Assembly (NCBI RefSeq): GCF_000002075.1
Contig: NW_004797315.1
Location: 346,585-410,584 of the forward strand
DNA length: 64,000 nucleotides
Origin: Aplysia californica
Lineage: Eukaryota; Mollusca; Gastropoda; Aplysiida; Aplysiidae
Reading direction: 5' to 3'
Shown here: positions 13,101-25,100 of the stretch, one piece after another
Layout: the number at the start of each line of letters is the position of its first letter
How positions within the stretch are numbered: position 1 is the stretch's first letter
Position numbers and translations under genes: made by a program
Notes under the pieces: model-generated
What the model was told of the DNA's origin: nothing
The model's database searches: none
What the model saw: the letters and a program-made list of their open reading frames with translations, nothing else

Positions 13101-16100
13101 TTAGATAAAAGCATCTTGCATCTTCCCCCATGTATAAAAAAATTCAGCTTGGGAACCTCCATTTTGTATTTTTGAAAGTGCACATCATTACGTGTGGCTC
13201 ATCAAAATGAGGCTTGTGTTGCTAAAAAAATGGGAGCCGTCGTTTAAATAATCTATTTTGGATAGCGTGGTTTCAAGCTGTTGCCAAAGCTTTGCTTCAT
13301 AATCTTTTCATATGAAGAACTCATCAGCTTTAAAAAGTTGAATTGGTAAGGCGAAAGAACTAGATTTTTTGCAAAACTTGAGCCTCATTTTGACTTTCTG
13401 CGTCCTGTAGTATGATTTGTTGCTGTCTGGGGCTGTTTTTACCTTTTTTTATACATGTTTAGGTGTGCCATATATATGTTCCCTAGTTTAGAAACGATCC
13501 AACTATTATATCATAAGACATACATCGCAGGCTGGAGGCAAAAATCAAGTTTTATGACAATTTTAGCTGTTATTGCATGTTGATTTAAGTCTAAGTTCAT
13601 AATTTTTTTAAATGTTGTGTAGGCTACATGTCTGAAAGTCAGAAATGCTTCCAAAGTACTTTATGATCAGCCAAACATCTGTTACAAGTCAAGAAGTTGC
13701 TTGTTTTTCTGAAAGAATTCTAAAGCTTCTACATTAAATGTGGGCTTATTGTCATGGCTCTGATAGTAGGAAAACAGTCAAGGTAATTTCATAACAAATG
13801 TACACAAAGTTTATTTCTCTTGAATTTTGCACCGTGACACGTGGACATTCTTATAAAAACTATATTTCTTTATCCTCGCAATGCTTGAGATGCCATCAGT
13901 TATTATTTTAGAAATGTTCACCGAAATACACTTTGTTCACAAGGAAAATAACTCAGGTTTGTTTTGAGTCTTTTAGTATCCAATGTTTAATCTTCTTTGT
14001 ATTTGATTTTTCAAAATCAAAATTTCTGAAGCTGTTGCTGGACCTCTTGAGAGTGGTATTTTTGTTTTTGCCAAATTTGCTGCCTATTTTTGCATGTTTT
14101 GGAAGCATGTTGTCACTTGTTGCTCAAAACTGAAAAAAATAATTTTTGTTTAATTAAATTAATGCTTTAACTTGTTTTTTTAATTGTCGATATCTCCAGA
14201 AGGAAAGCTCTTTGATTGCCAATGTCTCTTTAAGGAAAGTTCTTCGTTTGCAGATATCTCCTTTAGAAAAGCTATCTTGTAAATATCTAAAAGAAAGTCC
14301 TTCGAATTATACCGATTCTGTTCCTCTCAGAAAAGTTCCCGCACTGTGTGTGGACGAACATCGACCTTGGGAAGTCCAAAGTGAGGCCGGACTTTGCCCA
14401 GGTGGAGGAGACGTTCCGCGGAAGAAGTCAGTTAGACGAAAACTCTGAGGTACGTTATTCGTTATTACTCTCTTGCGGTTATGTTACATTATGAGAACAC
14501 AGTTCTTGTTCATTTATGAACTTGTACTGTGGGTGCTTGTTGGATACTCTGGTGTGGCTTGCTCCTTCTTTCCTGTAAAAAATCTATCTTCTCTATCTCC
14601 CCTCCTTTTTTATGTTTGCTACTCTCTTGTAACACTTCTAATCTTCGGCACTTATATGACCTTATTATTTTGCTAGCACCTTAAAACCTTAGTAAAACAA
14701 AGACTTGTACTTGCAAATATGTAAAGCGTCTAGAGCTGTGGGCACACTGGAGTAGATGCTATAAAAATGATCTACATTATTGTTAGTTGTTGTTGTTTTC
14801 AGATCTCTTTAGCTGCGAGCATTTCGCTCGACATTATTAGTATTTCAGGGTTCATATGGGTTTGAAAAACTCTTGGAATTTTGGGACATTGGCAAAGTTT
14901 TTGGAAAAGCCTTGGAAAAACAAATTTTTAACTAGATCTATTGTAAGAATATTTCCTTGCTAATTCTGAAGTGTTCCATAATGTATTTTTGCATGCTGAA
15001 CGAGAAATTTTCTTTTGAAATGACATGTTTTTTGTCTTGGAAAAAAAATCTGGTCTTGAGAGCTCTTGGAAAAGTCTTGGGGGGTCTGTGGGTGGTTGAC
15101 GGGTGCTCTGGTGTGGTTTGCTCCTTCTTTCCTATCATTCATCTATCGTCCTTATCTCCCCTCCTCCTTTTTTGTGTTTGTTACTCTCTTGTAACACCTC
15201 TAATCTTCGGCACTTATATGACCTTTTTGTGTTGCAAGTGCCGTAAAACTCTTACTAAAACTGGACTTGAAAACTAGGAAAAGTTCGTGAACAAAAAAAA
15301 TCTCCTGCTCATCGTGTTTCCTTGCGGGTTCCGAATGTTGATCTGTGCCGCTGTCTCCCCGGCAGATGCCACTTCTGAGTCGCAGCTCACGGCTCAACCT
15401 GAACCTGTTCCTGAACCGCCTAGAGGAGGAGCCGGCGGAGCTTGTGCGGCGACTCGTGCGCGTGGACCGCCCCCCACTGGCCGTCGCCTTCATGAAGCAC
15501 TTGATGGATGTGTTGCCGGAGGACGAAGAGGTTGGTTAACAGTTTCTCGTTACGATATTAAATCAGCCCGAGGGGGGGTGGTGGCGTAACCGTCACGTTT
15601 TGGAGAGATCTTTGTCATCATAGTTTTTAAGTTTGGAATTTCCTGTCTTGACACTTTGCAGTCACACAGCCAGCAGTACAAAATACCCCATCTGGTCACC
15701 CAGCCAGGAGAGTGGCTGCAACGGCCTTCTCGGGCCATAACGGATAATTTTCACTAGCGCATTAATTATTGCGCCAAGTGAACTCAAAGTGTTAAAGAAG
15801 AACAGAGCATTTTGTCAGTATATTTTTACATAATCTGTACCGTTTTTTCCCAATAAAAGATTACTTTATATTAAATCATATGTGAGACAGCATGGTGAAA
15901 TCATCAGGCGCTCGTCAAAATAATAAAAGTAAAAGTGAAGAAACTGGCATTTTTCCGCAGGTTTGGGAATTTTTATCAAATGTTTGTTTTCGGCTCTACA
16001 CCTTTTATACCCATCAAAATCACATTTCAGTTTTGGATTTTAATGGAAAAACATTGATTAAATGCATAAGAGATATAAATATTCAGTTTCCTCATGCGCT

Positions 16101-19100
16101 CAAGCTAAGGAAATACCTAAACTTTGGCAGCCATTTTCTCGCTACATTTACCTCTGAAACCAGGCGAACCCACCTCCATCAATCGCAAATATCCTAGATA
16201 AATGGGTATTGTTTCATCAAAAGCAAGGTAAATGGACAGGCTTTAAGCTAGATGATACCAATAACTCCACTGGTAAAAATTGACCGCGTCGTGATACATC
16301 ATGCAGGCCTGATAGGGTATATCTCAAAATAATAAAAGCTGATGACTCTGTTGTTTTTCTCCCCTTTCTTTAATGTTGTCATATGTTGTCTGTATGTGCA
16401 ATATACCGTGTGGTGAAGAGCCCACGTTCAAAGATATAGAGGGGGTTAAAAGAAGAAATGTTTTCATACAGTCTTGCATAGCCAACTGATTTTCAGATCC
16501 CAAATTTTTTCTTGATATGTTTATATTCTTTGTATTCAAAACACGCTCGTAGTGAAATTCGATTTATAGCAAGAAGATTTCCGCATCCTGACAATTTTGC
16601 TATGTATATGTGCTAGACTATTTCCCCATTCGACACTCTCCCTGTCTCAGATTTTGCTGTGGGTGGTTGGCCGGTGCTCTGGTGCGGTTTGCTTCTTCTC
16701 TCCTTTCAAACATCTGTCGTCATTATCTCCCCTCCTTCTTTTTTGTGTTTGTTACTCTCTTGTAACACCTCTAATGACCTTTTATTGTGTTGCAAGTGCC
16801 GTAAAACACTTTCACTTACTAAGACTTTTCTAAGTATGTACACTCTCCCTGTGTCTCAGATTTTTCTATATATCGCTGGTGGAGTGATGAAACCTCGTAA
16901 CCCTCAATTTTTTCGAAATTCGTTTTTTTGGCTTAATGTCTTCTCCCAGTCCTTCTTCACGATGTGTCAAAAGCACAAGGTTAAATTAGTAAGAGAAAGT
17001 ATGAAAAAAACTTAATAAAAAAACCTCGTATGTTTGCCCCCCTGATATCCTGGCGTGATGAAACCTCGCAACCCTCACCCGGTGCTCCGATCTGCTTATG
17101 CGTGGTTTCATCACTCCCGGTTCGAGAGAGTGGCGTGCTTATACGAGGTTCTGGATAAGCCTTCTTTATGAATTAGCTTAATTGAAGCGCTCATAACTGA
17201 CATTGTCTGGTGCATTTAATGTATCTGACGGAATTAAGAAATATTTCATTCTTTCATTCATCCATACATTCATTCATTCTTTTATTCATTCACTTAATTT
17301 TAGTCAGTTCAGAAATTCAAATATGGTCATAAGTGAGGTACTTACATTGTGTAAATATTTTTAAAAATCCATTCATAAGGATGACTAACGTGTTGGTAAT
17401 CAAGATGTTCTCATCGAGCACAAACGTAGTTAACATTTAAGTTAAGGCAACAGTCACAACTTGAAATGACAGGTGACGGTAGTCCTTACTAAGACTAGGT
17501 GACAGATCTGTGCACTCTCCAGATGTCAACAGGCCATTTTGTTTATCAAAGAGAAGGTATGGTTTCGCATATTCTCAGACTATTTTAAGTTTTAGTAGAG
17601 GTTTTACGGCGCTCGCAACTGCATGAGGCCATACGAGCGCCAAGGGTTGAATGTCAACAGAGAAGTCCGTACAGGGAATCACACTTACTATGCTCACCTC
17701 TCTAGCTTCAGCAGCACAAAGTCTGCTTCGACTACATGTACCAAGGCACCCCGGAAATAGCGGGTCACAAGAGTGTGACAAACATACAAAAGAAGTAGAG
17801 GAAAATGACGATAGTAAGGATTAGGACAGAAAAAGCTGTTGTAGTTCATGCACAGTTATGAGCATGACATTGTTAGATGAGCCCATTTACAATTCTACTG
17901 TGCACTAGAACGAAACCCCCCGCCCCATTTGGGAATGGCCTAAAGACACTTCAGTCAGTGGCACTGCCCCGGATGAGTCTCAGACTATGAATCCGTTGTG
18001 TAGTCGAATCCTTCAGTTGTGGTTGAGACCGAATAGTACTGAACTTAACCATGGTCTTGATGACTCTGAAGTCTTTAGAGAATATTGTGACAAATTTGTG
18101 CCCCAACAACACAAGTAATACAGACGTTTCCGAATCTGTATTGAATAACTCCTTCTAACTGTGCTCATCACCTAGATCTTTATACCCTACACGGGCTGGT
18201 TTGGAAACCACTGAGCAGATCACGTTCCATGAATTGACCCCACCCTCCATGTCGCAGTCCTTTCCAGGGCTATCCCTGATATGTGGAGATAAGGAAGTAT
18301 CAGCATCATCCCAGACTGAGTCTGCACCAACAATAGTGTCGCCTGGAATCATACCCCAAACTATACTGACGTTTCACAAGGCAGCTGTAAGTCAGATGCT
18401 GAATTATTACCTTCGAGGTCACAGCAACACGATTTGTAGACCATACTCAGGCACCTTAGCCACTTTTCCAGGAGCCTGATCCCGAGACACAGCTCATTTG
18501 TGATGCCAGCATAAATGATGCTCCACAGAGGAAAAGAAAGGGTTTTCAGGAGTGACAACAAATAAACGAAAAGCTTTCCGTGGACCAGGACAAGATCGGA
18601 ATACATAAAGGTTCAATGAAAAGCCCAACAAAGTTATTGAAACCAAACTGCGATTGCAAGAGCTGGACTCTGAAATGTAAAGGGCTCTCTGAAGTTGATA
18701 GACATTCTAATTTTGATTTAGTGTGGACCCTTTCATGGGATGACTAGTGGACCTCAGAGGAGATATTCAGAGACTAACCAGAGAGGGAATACCTTCAAGA
18801 AACACTTTCAAAAGGTGGCCATAAGGTGCCAGTGTGTTAAAAGATGTTCCTGAATTGAACTGGGTTGGATGAATGATTTGTAAGAAACATTTAGAACCAA
18901 TAATTATCAAAGCAACTCAGATGTCTACAAAATATATGCACAATTCTGCCAAGGCGGCCTCTCAACAGACCCGGCCTCGATGAAGCATTCAAGCAGAGTA
19001 ACCTGTCGCTATTCCTGTCAAAGATAGATATTATGTGCGACCTTTGCATCAGTCGTGAAGTTGACAATGTGCTGGAGGATCTTTGGAATGCTAACATTCT

Positions 19101-22100
19101 AGAAAAGGAAGCAGCGCGCAAAGAAAAGGAACGAGATAAATCTGAAACCATCAAATCTGTCGCCAGTAATGAACCTAAAACGGCCGTACTTTCAATGGAT
19201 CTTCAGCATCAGTCTTAGATTACAAAACAAAACTCGCCGTTCATAACTTTACGCTATTGGATGCTGCAACACGTCAGACTACTTTTTTACGTGTGTCATG
19301 AAGCAGAAGGGGGACTTATGGCAAATGAGTTAGCTTCATGTCTATTGGATTTCCTGAAGGAAAAACTGGACTTCCAGTAAACCATTACTGACATCGACAA
19401 CTGTGGTTACCAATACAGAAATGCCACACTAGCCAATGTTTCTCTAAGCCATTTTTCAACAACAGATGGAAGCACAATTGAACAGAAACATTTTATCAAA
19501 TGACACACACAAATGGAAATTAACAGTGTGAACTCAACTATTAAGAGATCGCTTCGAAAAAAAACGCATCGAGGTCCTCCAAGACTACCTCTATTTCTTC
19601 ATGATGGCAAGAGCAAAACAAAAAACTTATCAAAATAAATATTTGGATCACACATTCTTCAAGGAATATTCTAAGATTCTAAGTGTGGAAGCTACGACAA
19701 GTCTACAAGACTAGGTAGAAAAACGAGTGATCCTGTTGTCAGGTGTTTGAAGTATATCCCAGACATGAACATCCAGTTCAAGATGCACTTGAAGGATGAA
19801 TGGTCTGCCGTTCCGAAGGCTGGACACAGAAACATAAGGTCCATCCTACCTCACAACTCTACACAAAACGTTTAAAGTTCCAACACTTCAAGTACAATCA
19901 CCTGCAGGTGCTTAAATCTGTTATTGCCAATATGCATCGTCACTTTATGACAATTTATACTATTAACATTAATAGTTGTTCATTATGATTCAACATCTCT
20001 TATGAAAACCATCTGTAGTGCAAACAGAGACCATATTGCAGAGATTTATTATTAATTTGTGCTTTTTAGTAAAACTGGAAGTAACTAGATCTAATCTTGG
20101 CAAATTATAGTGAAACAAATTGCATTAATTGCAATCCGTTTGAGGATTGAAACATAAATTCTGCTGGTAACACACATTTATTTGACTTCAGTTGGCCGGG
20201 AATCGAACTCTAAACCAATTGGTTTTGAATAAACATCTTTATCATTTTGTGGCGTTTCAAACAACAGACACCTACTGCAACCAAAATGAGCAGCGAGAAA
20301 ACTCGCAACCCTCAAACTCTGTCCTGATGAAACCTCGCAACCCACCCGCCGGCTGACTACGTGGTTTCATCACGACAAAAATGTTGTAATGAAACCTCGC
20401 ATCCCACAGCGTAGCCACATAAACAATAGAAAAGTTATTTTTATGTACTAACCACGTTTCTAATGTGTTTTTGTCTATCTGTACCAACTTTGGTTCATAT
20501 AGGTCATTTTGTTCAAGAGTAAATCAGTTTTTTGTCTCTCCTGTAAAATTTTCCTTTCTGGGGTTACGAGGTTTCATCACTCCACCAGCGATATATATAT
20601 ATATATATATATACGTATACTCTCCCTTTGCTTGACTATTTTCCTATTTGACATTCTCCCTCTCTGTCTCAGATTTTACTATCATGTACGTATACTCTCC
20701 CTTTGCTAGATTATTTTCCTGTTTGATTTTGACTTTCTTTCTGTGGGTGGTTGGCGGGTGCTCTTGTGTGGTTTGCTCCTTCTGTTCCTATCAAACATTT
20801 ATCGTCTTTATCTCCCCTCCTTCTTTTTTGTGTTTGTTCCTCCCTTGTAACATCTCTAATCTTCGGCATTTATATGACCTAATTGTGTTGCAAGTGCCGT
20901 AAAACTCTTACGAAAAAAAACCCTCTCTCTCTCCCTACTATGTCTCAGATCCAGCACCTGAAACAGTTCAATGGAAATCTCCAGAGTCTGGGCCAGGCGG
21001 AGCAGTTTGTCCTCCACCTGTCAGACCTGCCAGACTACCAGACGCTCCTCACCGGTCAGCTGAGGCGGGCCGAGTTCAGCGTGAAGATCCCGCAGCTCAA
21101 GGTCGTGCTGGCGAGTACGCTGGAGGCGGCGGGGATCATCTTGTCGCACGACGGTTTACGGGAGGTCCTGGCGCTCATCCTGCGACTGGGGAACTTCCTC
21201 AACCATGTAAGAAGACTTAATAATAATAATTGGTTGCTTTTAAGGACAAACGGGCTATCTCAGATTTTGGGGGTTTCCTGAAATCTTGATCTACACCAAA
21301 GTGGGCATTGCCCTACCTATAAGAGAAGTTTGGTTTCATTGGTGTGTAGATATTTGTTTGGTTATAGAGAAAACTCTCATTGTATTTTAAAGAAACTGAA
21401 CAAGGGGCAAAAACTTTACCTTCAATTTTCTCAAAACAGCATTTTTCGAGATAGCCCCGTTGTGGCTAAAAGCGACCAATTGTAATATAGCTGGGTTCCT
21501 ATTCCCACGTGGGTGAAGTGAGGAAAATTCGTGTAAAGTGCTTTTCCCAAGGACACAACGTCGGGCCCTTAATGGGATATTCCGAGAGCTTAAGCACTAA
21601 GCCACCGACTTTCAGTGTGGGTGTTTGTTGGTACTCGGGTGTTGTTTGCTCCTTCTTTCCTGTCAAACATTCATTGTCCTTACCTCTCCTCCTCCTTTTC
21701 TTCGTACGTTTCTCTTAAGTGATACCTCTTATAAATAAGTTATTTTTAGAACCTGTTTCTTTTCATGTCCAGACTGATCTTGTGCTATAGATTTGTGTTT
21801 GTTTGTGTGGTGAACATGTAGAAATGCTTTTGTAGTATTTGTTATAAAACAAATTCCGTGGGTAGTTGGCGGGTGCTCTGGTGTGGTTTGCTCCTTCTTT
21901 TTTATCAAACATCTATCATCCTTATTTCTCCTTCTTCTTTTTTGTTTGTTACTCTCTTGTAACATCTCTTATCTTCTGGTGCTCATATGACCTTATGTAG
22001 TTGCGAGTGCCGTAAAACCTCTACTAAAACAAACATTTCATGTCCTGACTGATCTTGTGCTATGGATTTGTGTTTGTTTGTGTGGTGAACATGTACAAGT

Positions 22101-25100
22101 GCTTTTGTAGATGAACAAATTCCGTGGGTGGTTGGCGGTGCTCTGGTGTGGTTTGCTCCTTCTTTCCTATCAATCATCTAACGTCCTTATCTCCCCTTCT
22201 TCTTTTTAATGTTTGTTACTCTCTTGTAACACTAATCGTTGGCACTTATATGACCTTATTGTGTTGCAAGTGCTGTAAAGCTTACTAAACCTAAAGCCAA
22301 CTATAACGTCTGAGAAAAGCTTCTTAAGGTTTCCAAAATTGTATGTGTCCGGTACCCTCAGGGTCAGTTCAACGGTTACGCCAAAGGCTTCAAACTATCC
22401 AGCCTGGTGCGTCTAGCAGACGTGAAGTGCCAGGAAGCTGGACACAACTTTGTCCATTACTTGACCGGTCTGGTGGACAGCACAGATGACCGCATCCTCT
22501 CCTTTGTCAACGAGATCTCCAAGCTGGATAAAGCCATTAGGTAGAGTTTACCAAAACATGAGACTGGTTTGTTGTAGCATTTTGTATTTATTTATACACT
22601 GCAAGTTTTTGTTTGTTAATGGATGCTTTAACCCTATCCGTACGTCGTGTTTTACTATCGTATCCGTACGACGTGGGGAACTCTGTGCTGCCACTTTTCA
22701 AAGAGGAAATTTACTCGTTAATCCGATCCGTATGCTTTGCATAGCAGTCTGTCAAAATGACTTTGAGAAATACTGAAAAATTCAAAGAGATCTTCGTACT
22801 AGAAGTATTCTAAAATGTGAAGAATACAACTGCAGGGATGCAAAATGACCCCAGGGCATAGAGATAGGGTTAAAGTAAAATACAGTCAAGGAGAAAAGTG
22901 GCTGTGTTAGACAGTAGTATCATTATAATGTGGAAAAAACGCAATGGACGAATGACATTTTTCTGATTGTAAGGTTCATAAAGCTATTTGCTGCACATAA
23001 AAGAGTGTATCTTATTTTATTTTGCTTTGAATAGTTTATGCAAATGATTGTTTGAATAATTAGAATTCCTGAGTACTGTATATGGAATAACTGGAGTTTT
23101 TCAAAAGGAATTAAAATTACTGAATCAATTGCTCAAACGCTTTATATGGGAGTGAAAATGTTATTTCTGCCCCTCTTTCCAGCTGCAGCCCTTGCGACAT
23201 AAAGAGTGACTTTGACAAGATCAACGGTCAGATCAACACCTTTGTCTCCCAGCTGTCCTCTGCCAACACGGTCGTTCAGAAAAGTTTTCACGGCTTCTTG
23301 GAGGTAAATCTCAGATGTCTGGATTATCAAACATTGTGAAATGTGTCTGTAGTTTGTGACCAGATTCAGAGTTTTGTTCTCACCCCCCGGGGCGGTGCTA
23401 CTGACTGAAGTGTCTTTAGTCATTCCCAAAATGGGGACATTAACCATGTTCTTATGCACAGTAGAATTGTAATTGTAAATGGGCTGATTCATCAATGTCA
23501 TGCTCATAACTGTGCCTGAACTGCAACAGGGAACTGCTGCTTTTTCTTTCCTACTCCTTTCTATCGTCATTTTTTCTCTTCTTTTTTTGTATGTTTGCCA
23601 CACTCTTGTGACCCACTATTTCCTGGGTGCCTTGATAGTCGAAGCAGACTTTGTGCTGTTGAAGCTAGAGAGGTGAGCAGAGTAAGTTGGATTCCCCTTG
23701 GCGCTCATATGACCTTATTCAGTTGCAAGCTTCGTAAAACCTTTCTCAAACTAAACTTAACTCATCCTCTTCCCATTTTTATACCAGCTTTCACTGGATT
23801 TCTCTGTGCATGCCGATCGTGAATGATAGGTGTGTATGTTTGGGAGAGATTTTCCTGAGTAAAATGAAATAATAAGTAGGTAGTGTCATACCATACTTAT
23901 TTTGAAAGGTAATAAAACGTATAATTGAAATGTGTAAAAAAATATTTGATTAGGCAAAGGACGTAATTGATACTTGTCAGAGAACACACGTCCATTACAT
24001 GGGAGCTAATAAAAAGACAGACTAAATTTCCGACTTTGAATATAAACTATAATAAAATTTGTATTTCAAAAACAGATTCCTACATTCATAAAATGAATGT
24101 TACGTTCAATTCCCTGCTTATTCATGCAAAAATGTATGGAATTGTGCAATTCTAGTAGATTTTATTATCAATTTTGTAACATCTCTGTGACAATACCAAA
24201 GTTTGTAATGTGCCTGGGTTGCGCTTACTTGTCCAATTCTAGATTTAGATTTAGACTTAGATCTAGGTCATTATCCTCTTGATTTTCACTTCTCTTGGCT
24301 TTCTTTCCCTTTCATTTCAAGAATTTCACTCACTTCCCCATCTTCCAACTATCCTCTTTACTATCACTGTAGATTTAGATCTACGAATTATGTCTTTCAC
24401 GCTTCTTACTTTCGATTCAATCATCACCTGAATCAGAATCTAAAGCTAAGGGTTCTAAGACAATATCATCTCTGTCCTCAAGTTTACTAAAGAAAAATTC
24501 CATAGTCTGTTTTACAAGTTATCCTATAGGGTCGTTTACTACCAGGCCCAGAAAACATAGCTAGAACTAAAAATGGGTGTGATCATCCTTCGTGTTTTGG
24601 TTTCACAAACACACTACTCAAAATACTCCAACAATTTCAATTTTCCACCCACTTACGTAGTTATAGACACTATATTTCGTTGCAGGAAGCTTCTACTTTT
24701 GAGATTTGTTTATATCTAAACTTAAAACTATGGATCAGGCATTTACGAACTAAATAAAGTTTGAGTATAGCCTGTGCTGATGTATCGGTAATGGGCGGAA
24801 ATGATGCGGTCGCGCTACCGATATATCGGTAATGGGCAGGGAATGAGTTAACGTTTTGGTCTATAATAATACGGCTCATCGTGCTTTTATTGAGTATCCT
24901 GGTCTTTCTCTTTCTGTTGGGATACTGTATCCCTCTCAGTCTGGGTTCGCCCTGGCAGGCAGAGTCCAAGCCTGCCTCCCAAAACGATCAAAAATTGTGC
25001 TGATGGGGATCAAAAATTGTGCTGATGGGGGTGTAAAATCACTTACCTTTGAAAAAATATACAAAGAAAATAAAACGTTGGTTTCTTGGTACTACATGTA

